NCBI GenBank assembly: GCA_018902765.1
Contig: JAHIQC010000303.1
Coordinates: 1-7,621 of the forward strand
Length of the DNA stretch: 7,621 bases
Direction: 5' to 3'
From: Actinomycetota bacterium
Lineage (GTDB): Bacteria; Actinomycetota; Coriobacteriia; Anaerosomatales; JAHIQC01
The number at the start of each line of letters is the position of its first letter. The stretch's first letter is position 1. Made by a program: the position numbers and the translations under genes. Of the stretch, positions 1-5,525 are shown in pieces. Below the pieces are notes generated by a model, which saw only the letters and a list, made by a program, of their open reading frames with translations, was not told where the DNA came from and ran no database searches.

Positions 1-84
1 ATAATGAAAGCCGAGACGCTCCGCGAGCATCTTGGCTACCGTGGACTTGCCTGAGCCCGCAGGCCCGTCAATAGCGACGATCAT
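1..84 (-). CDS. cmk: Cytidylate kinase, N-terminal part
   Basis: Phosphorylates CMP and dCMP using ATP. Only the first 28 codons are in the window. The remainder lies past base 1. They read [20 protein letters not shown] and continue into AERLGFHY. This contains the P-loop GPAGSGKST (residues 7-15) with the [12 protein letters not shown] context characteristic of Cmk rather than of other NMP kinases. The ATG at 84 has AAGGG six bases upstream. cmk after aroA is a common arrangement in bacteria, so the neighbourhood supports the call. The 105-base gap from aroA is larger than the other spacings within the aromatic block, so separate or additional transcription of cmk is possible. The integrity of the gene cannot be checked here. 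Confidence 0.93.
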   Translation of the reverse strand, partial: MIVAIDGPAGSGKSTVAKMLAERLGFHY

Positions 85-117
85 GAGTGTCCCTTACGAA
101 AGTCCGCGCGTATCAGG

Positions 118-155
118 GGCGGCACGGGATCGCGAAATGCATGCGAACCGCCGCC
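118..155 (-). other. Stem-loop in the 105-base aroA-cmk gap
   Basis: On the minus strand, outer arms GGCGGC (155-150) and GCCGCC (123-118) can pair, with an inner TCGC/GCGA pair (146-143 with 133-130) around a 9-base loop. No T-run follows, so it is not a terminator. The same gap (85-189) has a -10-like TATCAT at 166-161 just upstream of the stem, but no good -35 box. A transcript starting there would carry the stem at its very 5' end. It may be a processing or stability element between aroA and cmk. Nothing else is visible in the gap except the cmk Shine-Dalgarno sequence AAGGG at 91-95. Confidence 0.3.
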
Positions 156-189
156 TAGCCATGATACAGCGAGTTGCGCGCCGATGAGG

Positions 190-1515
190 CTACCAGGCGC
201 CTATCGATGCCATATCGTCGATGAATCGCGGGTAACTGACCTCGACGGCCTCAAAACCGTCGATTGCGATCGGGGTTGCGCAGGCAAGCCCAGCCACGGC
301 CCACGCCATCGCCAAACGGTGGTCGCCCAGCGAATCGAAGAGCGCGCCTTCTGCAGGCGAGAACGGTTGCCCGGCAAGCCCGGTGACCTCAAGGGTGTCG
401 CCATCGACATTCGTGACAACGCCCAGCGTCGACAGAGCATCGACGATCGCCTGCAACCGATCAGATTCCTTGACTCGCAGCTCACCCACACCCTCAAAGC
501 GCGTCACGCCGTCGGCCTGAGCTGCGATGACGGCCAGCACCGGGATCTCGTCGATGAGAGCGGGAATCTCCTGCTCGGTCACGGTTGTGGCGACCAGTCG
601 ATCCCGATAGCTCACAACGATGGTACCGACGGGCTCGGTGGCACCGTGATCGTCGACCGCGATGCTCAGATCGACGCCCATGCGCTCGAGCACGAGCATG
701 AAGCCCGTGCGCGTCGGATTGAGTCCCACGTGCGAAAGCGTGACCTTGCTACCGGGCACGATCGAGGCAGCAACCGCAGGAAACGCTGCCGAGGAAGGGT
801 CTGCCGGCACGTCGACTTGGGCCGCCGTCGGAATCACGGGACCGTCGACCCAGGCTCTGCAGCTTTCCTCGGCACGTCCCACCGAAACGCCGAACAGGGG
901 CAGCATACGCTCGGTGTGATCACGGCTCGGAGCGGGTTCGGTGACGCTCGTGCGGCCCTGGGCTCGAAGCCCCGCGAGGAGAACGGCCGACTTGACCTGA
1001 GCGCTTGCAATGGGGCTTTCGTACTCCAGCGCCAGCCCTTCAGAGGTGCCCAGCACGCTCATCGGCAGGCAGCCGTCGGCGGTTTCGAAGCGTGCGCCCA
1101 TCTGTTCAAGCGGGCCGGTGATGCGCCCCATCGGCCTGCGTGAGAGCGATTCGTCTCCACGAAGCTCGACTCGAATCGGCCAGCCAGCCAGAACGCCTGC
1201 GAGCAGCCTCGTGGTCGTGCCACTGTTGCCGCACTCGACCGGGGAGTCGGGCGAACCGGGGCCCGAAGCGCCCCAACCGGTAACGGTGCCGGCGAGCGAA
1301 CCGTCGGCCACAGGCGCAAGCGTCACGCTGGCGCCAAGAGCGCGCACCGCCCCGATGGTCGAGCGGACGTCCGCGCTATCTAGAACACCCTTGAGGCCTG
1401 ACGTCCCTTCAGCCATCGCGGAGAAGAGCACCGCACGGTGCGACATCGACTTGTCCGGCGGCACGCGCAGCTCGCCTGCCAGAGGCGTACGCACCTGTGC
1501 GACGGTGAACCGCAT
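190..1515 (-). CDS. aroA: 3-phosphoshikimate 1-carboxyvinyltransferase (EPSP synthase)
   Basis: Sixth step of the shikimate pathway: adds the enolpyruvyl group of PEP to shikimate 3-phosphate. The protein has 441 residues, close to the usual length, with two inside-out alpha/beta domains. Motifs: VPPDKSMSHR (18-27, K22), ECGNSGTTTRLL (94-105), RGDESLSRRPMGR (119-131), SAQVKSAVLLAGL (171-183), SRDHTERML (197-205), SSAAF (241-245), LIDEIPVLAV (320-329, D322), ELRVKESDRL (345-354, E350) and DHRLAMAWA (398-406). D322 and E350 correspond to the E. coli catalytic D313 and E341. SAQVK and RDHTE mark the Gram-positive/class II-like branch, but G99, equivalent to E. coli G96, is kept. Pro replaces Gly before DKS. 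The ATG at 1515 is six bases after the tyrA stop, with GGAAGGG overlapping the end of tyrA. Confidence 0.97.
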   Translation of the reverse strand: MRFTVAQVRTPLAGELRVPPDKSMSHRAVLFSAMAEGTSGLKGVLDSADVRSTIGAVRALGASVTLAPVADGSLAGTVTGWGASGPGSPDSPVECGNSGTTTRLLAGVLAGWPIRVELRGDESLSRRPMGRITGPLEQMGARFETADGCLPMSVLGTSEGLALEYESPIASAQVKSAVLLAGLRAQGRTSVTEPAPSRDHTERMLPLFGVSVGRAEESCRAWVDGPVIPTAAQVDVPADPSSAAFPAVAASIVPGSKVTLSHVGLNPTRTGFMLVLERMGVDLSIAVDDHGATEPVGTIVVSYRDRLVATTVTEQEIPALIDEIPVLAVIAAQADGVTRFEGVGELRVKESDRLQAIVDALSTLGVVTNVDGDTLEVTGLAGQPFSPAEGALFDSLGDHRLAMAWAVAGLACATPIAIDGFEAVEVSYPRFIDDMASIGAW

Positions 1516-1521
1516 GGTCCA

Positions 1522-2649
1522 CTACCCTTCCAGCGCGCGAAGCCGAGGGTCATAACCCAGTGAACGAAGCTCGTCCACGAGCTGCTCCCGATCGCCTTCG
1601 TCGGTCATCACAAGGACCAACACCGCCGAGGACTCGGACTGGTGATCGATCTCGATCGACTCGATGTTGCAGCCCGCGCGACCGACCGCCGAGGTGACCT
1701 CGGAGATGACGCCAGGGCGGTCGATGATGGGAATGAGCAGTTCGCACAGTGCCTCTGTGGCCGGAACCCACTGGCTGGGCAACGCGCGACGCACGTCTGC
1801 GGCCCGAGCGAGCCACTCGCGAATCGCGACCGCATCGCGATCCCTGACCCGCCCGGCGAACTCGCCCAAAACCTCGCGCAGCTCCTCGATACCGCTGGAG
1901 AGCGCATCGGCGTTATCCAGACAGATCCCGGTCCACAGATCGGGTGAACCGGCTGCGATCCGTGTGGTGTCTTTGAACCCGCCCGCAGCCAGACGCAGCA
2001 GCTCATCGCTCGTGCCTGCATGCGCCTTGGCCAAGTCGACCAAAGCACTCGCGGTGACATGGGGTACGTGGCTGATTATGGCCACCGCCCGGTCGTGCTC
2101 GGCCGCCTCGACGGTGACCACGCGAGCGCCAAGCGAACTCACGAAGGTGTGCAAGCGCCGAAACGACTCGGGATTCGTGTGCTCAGTGGGAGTCAGGATG
2201 TAGTAGGCGCCATCGAACAGGTCGGCACGAGCCGCGCGTACGCCGGAAAGCTCTGAGCCTGCCATCGGGTGTCCGCCCACGAACGTAGCACCGCTGCGAA
2301 GCGACGCTTCGGCGGCGGCCAGCACGCCGCTCTTTGTTGAAGCCACGTCGGTCACCAGTCCGAGATATCCCGCCGACGAAAGCCTCACAAGCCACTCCTC
2401 GGCAAATGAAGCGGGGGTGGCGAGAACGACAAGGTCCACGTTCGCGTCAGCGGCGAACCAACCCGCCGAGAAGGCTTCGTCAGGCGTGAGCCCCTCGTCG
2501 ACGATGCCTTGCTCGAGCGCGTAGCCAAGGGAATCGGCGTCAGTATCCACGCCGAGGACCCTCACTGGATCGTCCTTGCGCTTGCAGGCAGCGGCGAACG
2601 AACCACCGATCAGTCCGACGCCGATGACTGCGACCGTGCGAATCGACAT
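1522..2649 (-). CDS. tyrA: Prephenate dehydrogenase with C-terminal ACT domain
   Basis: Oxidative decarboxylation of prephenate to 4-hydroxyphenylpyruvate in tyrosine synthesis. The protein has 375 residues. The N-terminal Rossmann domain has GVGLIGGS (10-17), with D35 at the end of the second strand suggesting a preference for NAD. Catalytic motifs: DVASTKSG (101-108), GGHPMAGSE (125-133), ISHVPH (192-197) and DTTRIAAGSPDLW (227-239). H127, H197 and R230 correspond to Aquifex TyrA H147, H217 and R250. The C-terminal part, about 303-370, is an ACT domain with IIDRPGVISEVTSAVG (308-323), as in Bacillus-type TyrA, implying feedback by an aromatic amino acid. The ATG at 2649 has GGGAG five bases upstream. 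An in-frame GTG at 2655 abuts the Shine-Dalgarno and is less likely. Longer readings run into aroF. Arogenate as substrate cannot be excluded. Confidence 0.96.
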   Translation of the reverse strand: MSIRTVAVIGVGLIGGSFAAACKRKDDPVRVLGVDTDADSLGYALEQGIVDEGLTPDEAFSAGWFAADANVDLVVLATPASFAEEWLVRLSSAGYLGLVTDVASTKSGVLAAAEASLRSGATFVGGHPMAGSELSGVRAARADLFDGAYYILTPTEHTNPESFRRLHTFVSSLGARVVTVEAAEHDRAVAIISHVPHVTASALVDLAKAHAGTSDELLRLAAGGFKDTTRIAAGSPDLWTGICLDNADALSSGIEELREVLGEFAGRVRDRDAVAIREWLARAADVRRALPSQWVPATEALCELLIPIIDRPGVISEVTSAVGRAGCNIESIEIDHQSESSAVLVLVMTDEGDREQLVDELRSLGYDPRLRALEG

Positions 2650-2651
2650 GC

Positions 2652-3677
2652 TCACTCCCAGCCCATGTGGCCGCCGGTGAGATCCAGTAGCGGACGCACG
2701 CCATCCATGAGTTCGTCGAACTCCTCCGGGCGCAATGATTGCGGGCCGTCGCACTTCGCGTGCTCGGGATCCGGGTGCACCTCGACCATCAGGCCGTCGG
2801 CTCCCGAGACGATACCGGCGCGCGACATGACCGAGACGAGCTCACGTCGGCCGGTCGCGTGCGACGGGTCGACGATGACGGGCAAGTGCGTGAGCATCTT
2901 GAGCGCGGCCACGGCTGCCAGATCGAGGGTGTTGCGGGTGTACGTTTCGAATGTGCGGATACCTCGCTCGCACAAGATGAGATCACGATTGCCGCCTTTG
3001 AGCACGTACTCTGCAGCCGACAGGAGCTCTTCGATGGTCGCAGACAGGCCACGCTTCAGCAGCACCGGCTTACCCATCTTTCCGAGTTCGTCGAGCATCA
3101 TGAAGTTCTGCATATTGCGCGCGCCGACCTGCAGCAAATCAGCGTACTGGGCCACGGTCTCGGCGTCGCGCACGTCGAGAACCTCGGTCACGATCGGGAG
3201 ACCGGTCTCGTCGCCTGCCGCTCGCAGCATCTTGAGGCCCTCGACTCCAAGTCCCTGGAACGCGTAGGGACTTGAGCGCGGCTTATAGGCGCCGCCACGA
3301 AGCACGGTGGCTCCCGCCGCGCGACACGCGCGCGCCACCGTCATCATCTGCTCCTCGGATTCGATGGAGCACGGTCCGGCCATCACGCCGACAGCACCGC
3401 CACCGATCGATGAATGCGGCCCGAGGTGCACGACGGTGTCCTCGGGCTGGAAATCGCGTGAAACGAGCTTGTAGGGCTTGAGTACGCGTACGACTTCTTC
3501 GACACCCGGCAAGCCCTGCAGCTCGAGCGAGTAGACAATCTCGCGGTCGCCAATCACGCCGATGATGGTCTTGACCTCACCACCGGAAAGATGTGCTTGA
3601 GCACCGACTTCTTCGAGAAGGTCGACGACGTGCTTGATCTGGGATTGGGACGCGTGGTCCCTCATTATGACGAGCAT
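2652..3677 (-). CDS. aroF: 3-deoxy-7-phosphoheptulonate (DAHP) synthase, type I-beta with N-terminal regulatory domain
   Basis: First enzyme of the shikimate pathway: condenses phosphoenolpyruvate and erythrose 4-phosphate to DAHP. The 341-residue protein closely resembles Thermotoga maritima DAHP synthase (338 residues). Residues 1 to about 70 form the ferredoxin-like regulatory domain, ending in VVRVLKPYKLVSRDF (62-76). The TIM-barrel catalytic part follows with AGPCSIES (100-107), RGGAYKPR (127-134), QVGARNMQNF (183-192), LLKRG (206-210), ERGIRTFE (237-244) and VDPSHATGRR (269-278). The metal ligands C103, H273, E299 and D310 correspond to Thermotoga C102, H272, E298 and D309. In that enzyme the N-terminal domain mediates inhibition by tyrosine and phenylalanine, so similar feedback is inferred. 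No chorismate mutase domain is fused. The stop lies two bases before the tyrA ATG, so the two are probably coupled. Confidence 0.97.
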   Translation of the reverse strand: MLVIMRDHASQSQIKHVVDLLEEVGAQAHLSGGEVKTIIGVIGDREIVYSLELQGLPGVEEVVRVLKPYKLVSRDFQPEDTVVHLGPHSSIGGGAVGVMAGPCSIESEEQMMTVARACRAAGATVLRGGAYKPRSSPYAFQGLGVEGLKMLRAAGDETGLPIVTEVLDVRDAETVAQYADLLQVGARNMQNFMMLDELGKMGKPVLLKRGLSATIEELLSAAEYVLKGGNRDLILCERGIRTFETYTRNTLDLAAVAALKMLTHLPVIVDPSHATGRRELVSVMSRAGIVSGADGLMVEVHPDPEHAKCDGPQSLRPEEFDELMDGVRPLLDLTGGHMGWE

Positions 3678-3688
3678 GGTTCCATCCA

Positions 3689-3694
3689 CTCCTT
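3689..3694 (-). promoter_or_regulatory. aroF: Ribosome binding site deciding the aroF start
   Basis: AAGGAG lies 11 bases before the ATG at 3677. The in-frame GTG at 3689 begins within the last base of this AAGGAG, so it cannot use it. The ATG also gives the N-terminus MLVIM, which lines up with the start of the Thermotoga enzyme. The 57-base hisC-aroF gap that contains it also has a minor CGGC-TTC-GCCG hairpin at 3706-3716. Confidence 0.65.
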
Positions 3695-3734
3695 AGCGTC
3701 TCATACGGCTTCGCCGACGGCCGAGGAGTTGGTG

Positions 3735-4835
3735 TTAGAACGTTCCCAGCTTCTCAGCCACGGCATCGAATGCGGCGATGGTGACCACCGTGTCTTCGGG
3801 GGTGCCGACTCCTACGCGCAAGGCCGGCGCCGTGCCGAAATCACGTACGATCACGCCCTCCTCCAGAAGGGCCTGAAACACTTCGACCGGCTTCTCCGTC
3901 ATGAAGTAGACGAAGTTCGTTTGCGACGGCACGTACTGAATGCCGAGCCGATCGAAGCACTCGTACAGGTAGGTCTTCTGCTCTTGGTTCTCCTGCTTGC
4001 GCCGCTCGACCTCAGACTCCTCGGCAAGTGAATAAAACGCGCCGATCTGGGCGACCGTGTTGACGTTGAACGGCTCGCGCAGCTTATCGAGAGCCAAACG
4101 TAGCTGCTCGGGCATGATGCCGTAGCCGATACGACATCCGGCAAGAGAGTAGATCTTGGAGAAGGTGCGCAAGCTCACAAGGGGGCGCTTGCCGTCAAAG
4201 TACGACAGCGCGTCGGGATACATGTCATCGGTGACGAACTCGAAATACGCCTCGTCGACGACCACGAGAACATGCTCGGGGACCTTAGCCAAGAAGCGCT
4301 CGAACGCGATTCTGTGATAGATGCTGCCTGTGGGATTGTTCGGGCTGCACAGGAACATGAGACGCGTCTTGTCGGTGACTGCAGCGAGCATCGTGTCCAG
4401 GTCGTGCACCTGGTCTTCGTTCAACGGAACACGTACGGCGGTCGCGCCGAACATCTGAGTGACCATGGGGTAGACCACGAAGCTCGGCCACGCGAACACG
4501 ACCTCGTCGCCGGGGCGAAGCACTGCCTGGGCGATGAGTCTGATGAGCTCGTTGGAGCCATTGCCGATGGCCAGACACTCTGGCTGGATACCGAGCTTGG
4601 CGCAAAGGGCCTCGCGCAAAGCGCGCGCTGAGCCATCGGGGTAGCGGTTGGAGTGCTTGATGACGGCCTTCATGGCCCGGCGCGCGGACTTCACGGGTCC
4701 TGCGGGATACTCATTGGAGGAGAGCTTGAGGATGTTCTCCTTGCCGCTTTGCGCGCGTACTTCGCTCACACGCAAGCCCGGTGCGTAAGGCACCATCTCA
4801 TCGAGCTCAGTGCGTATCAGCGCGTCCCAGTCCAC
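3735..4835 (-). CDS. hisC: Histidinol-phosphate / aromatic aminotransferase (HisC family)
   Basis: PLP-dependent fold-type I aminotransferase of 366 residues, near the usual HisC length. Seen in order: KLSSNEYPAGP (37-47), RYPDGSARALREAL (64-77), GNGSNELI (91-98), SPNNPTG (164-170), VVDEAYFEF (192-200), TFSKIYSLAGCRIGYG (224-239) and LRVGVG (339-344). K227 should carry PLP. N167, D194, Y197, R235 and R340 match E. coli HisC N157, D184, Y187, R222 and R335. The start is GTG at 4835 with GGAGG five bases upstream. HisC enzymes transaminate imidazole-acetol phosphate, and several also act on tyrosine and phenylalanine precursors. With aroF, tyrA and aroA directly downstream and no other his gene in view, an aromatic role is likely. 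The substrate cannot be read from sequence. CobD, a homologue often found beside cob genes, is argued against by the SSNEYPAGP and RYPDGS motifs. Confidence 0.9.
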   Translation of the reverse strand: MDWDALIRTELDEMVPYAPGLRVSEVRAQSGKENILKLSSNEYPAGPVKSARRAMKAVIKHSNRYPDGSARALREALCAKLGIQPECLAIGNGSNELIRLIAQAVLRPGDEVVFAWPSFVVYPMVTQMFGATAVRVPLNEDQVHDLDTMLAAVTDKTRLMFLCSPNNPTGSIYHRIAFERFLAKVPEHVLVVVDEAYFEFVTDDMYPDALSYFDGKRPLVSLRTFSKIYSLAGCRIGYGIMPEQLRLALDKLREPFNVNTVAQIGAFYSLAEESEVERRKQENQEQKTYLYECFDRLGIQYVPSQTNFVYFMTEKPVEVFQALLEEGVIVRDFGTAPALRVGVGTPEDTVVTIAAFDAVAEKLGTF

Positions 4836-4840
4836 GAAGT

Positions 4841-4845
4841 CCTCC
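4841..4845 (-). promoter_or_regulatory. hisC: Ribosome binding site deciding the GTG start of hisC
   Basis: A perfect GGAGG lies five bases before the GTG at 4835. It is among the strongest Shine-Dalgarno matches in the window, and it supports GTG as the true start although no ATG is present there. Confidence 0.8.
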
Positions 4846-4853
4846 AGCGTGTG

Positions 4854-4871
4854 CGCGACCCTCGGGCCGCG
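4854..4871 (-). other. GC-rich stem-loop in the predicted hisC leader
   Basis: In minus-strand RNA sense, CGCGGCC (4871-4865), loop CGAG and GGTCGCG (4860-4854) form a 7-bp stem with a single G-U pair. It would begin about ten bases after the predicted transcript start and end eight bases before the hisC Shine-Dalgarno sequence. It therefore leaves the ribosome site free. There is no following U-tract, so it is not a terminator. It could stabilise the 5' end of the mRNA or be part of a binding site for a regulator. Confidence 0.45.
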
Positions 4872-4880
4872 ACTTTGGGT

Positions 4881-4897
4881 TGCGAAGGATTGTCGCA
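4881..4897. promoter_or_regulatory. Operator-like palindrome over the -10 box
   Basis: The plus strand reads TGCGA, seven bases, TCGCA: a perfect inverted repeat with 5-base arms centred at 4889, overlapping the putative -10 box and start point. The surrounding 50 bases also hold GCGAC at 4855-4859 and 4869-4873 and its complement GTCGC at 4892-4896 and 4899-4903. This is the placement expected of a repressor site, but I recognise no known regulator motif, and short GC-rich repeats arise easily in such a genome. Confidence 0.3.
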
Positions 4898-4917
4898 GGT
4901 CGCGAGCGCAGGGGCAA
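4889..4917 (-). promoter_or_regulatory. Putative sigma70-type promoter for the hisC-aroF-tyrA-aroA block
   Basis: On the minus strand TTGCCC (4917-4912) is followed after exactly 17 bases by GACAAT (4894-4889). Each box matches the consensus at 4 of 6 positions, and the spacing is optimal. Initiation would fall near 4881, giving a leader of roughly 46 bases before the hisC GTG. It sits in the longest gap between the two functional blocks, where a new promoter would be expected. The box matches are moderate and this is a prediction only. Read-through from the cob genes is also possible. Confidence 0.45.
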
Positions 4918-4930
4918 GGCTTCGCGCCTT
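4916..4930 (-). other. Small hairpin just after cobC
   Basis: Reading the minus strand, AAGGC-GCGAA-GCCTT forms a perfect 5-bp stem with a 5-base loop, starting four bases after the cobC stop codon. It may mark the 3' end of the cob transcript or act as a processing or stability element. No T-run follows (the next bases are GCCCC), so it does not qualify as an intrinsic terminator. Its last two bases are also the first two of the putative -35 box of the hisC promoter. Confidence 0.4.
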
Positions 4931-4934
4931 CAGT

Positions 4935-5525
4935 TCAGCCGAGCGAGCCGAAACGCTCGACGTGACAGAAGTCCTCGATGATTCGGTACTCCAGAAACGC
5001 CGCATTCGCGATGTGGAACGACCAGATCGCAGAAAGCGGCAGCCCGAGCATGTTCGGTACCGTCGAGCGAAACACTCCCCCATGCGTCACGACCACCATG
5101 CGCGAAGCGCCAGTCGCCATCAGCTCGTCCAAGGCGCGCGCAGTACGGTCGAAGATGTCCCGGCGAGACTCGCCACCGGGAGCCACGGGCATGTCCTCGG
5201 ACTTGAAATCGAACCTGATGTTGCGCTCGACGGTCTCGTCATACGTCAGGCCTTCAGCCTGGCCGAAGTCCATTTCCTGTAGGCGGTCCTGGTACACGGG
5301 CACGAGACCCGTGAGCGCCGAGGCCGCTTCGGCCACCTCGCGACAGCGCCGCAAGGGACTGGACCAGATGACATCCGGTCCAAACGCCTCAATCTCTTGT
5401 GCGAGGAGAACCGCCTGCTCACGCCCGCGCTCGGTATAGGGCGCGTCTCCCCTGCCGACCCATCGTCCCGTGACGTTGGCCTCAGTCTCAGGGTGGCGCA
5501 GTATCAGCAAATGGCGCTCGGTCAT
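4935..5525 (-). CDS. cobC: Histidine phosphatase family protein, probable alpha-ribazole-5'-phosphate phosphatase
   Basis: The protein has 196 residues with the full histidine phosphatase pattern: RHPET (10-14, H11 being the phospho-accepting residue), SSPLRR (55-60, R60 as the phosphate-binding arginine), EMDFGQAEG (84-92) and VTHGG (146-150, H148 as the second catalytic histidine). In this family the role follows from context. Its place as last gene of cobU-cobT-cobS-cobC, overlapping the cobS stop by one base (TGATG), supports dephosphorylation of alpha-ribazole 5'-phosphate or of cobalamin 5'-phosphate. The ATG at 5525 puts the RHPET motif ten residues in, as is usual. Longer readings into cobS add an Arg-rich, non-conserved sequence and are rejected. 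A Shine-Dalgarno sequence is weak here (GGTGAG-like), so translation probably depends on coupling to cobS. On sequence alone it could be another phosphoglycerate-mutase-like phosphatase. Confidence 0.9.
   Translation of the reverse strand: MTERHLLILRHPETEANVTGRWVGRGDAPYTERGREQAVLLAQEIEAFGPDVIWSSPLRRCREVAEAASALTGLVPVYQDRLQEMDFGQAEGLTYDETVERNIRFDFKSEDMPVAPGGESRRDIFDRTARALDELMATGASRMVVVTHGGVFRSTVPNMLGLPLSAIWSFHIANAAFLEYRIIEDFCHVERFGSLG

Noticed and set aside
184..1143. 319-codon open frame on the plus strand
   Set aside because: It lies wholly opposite aroA, whose motifs are all intact. Its product is rich in Arg/His/Asp with no recognisable motif, as expected for the reverse strand of a GC-rich gene.
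2650..2754. Longer N-terminus for tyrA starting at 2754
   Set aside because: The extra 35 residues lie in the aroF coding region, look like an out-of-frame translation and precede a standard Rossmann start. GGGAG supports the ATG at 2649.
3735..4835. The aminotransferase as CobD (threonine-phosphate decarboxylase)
   Set aside because: CobD is a HisC homologue often found beside cob genes, but it usually has an FSANINPLG-type N-terminal motif. Here KLSSNEYPAGP, RYPDGS and FSKIYSLAGCRIGYG are HisC type, and the gene is grouped with aro genes behind its own promoter.
4836..4934. T-box, cobalamin riboswitch or leader-peptide attenuator before hisC
   Set aside because: The gap is too short for a T-box or B12 riboswitch, no His- or Tyr-rich short open frame is seen, and no U-tract follows either hairpin.
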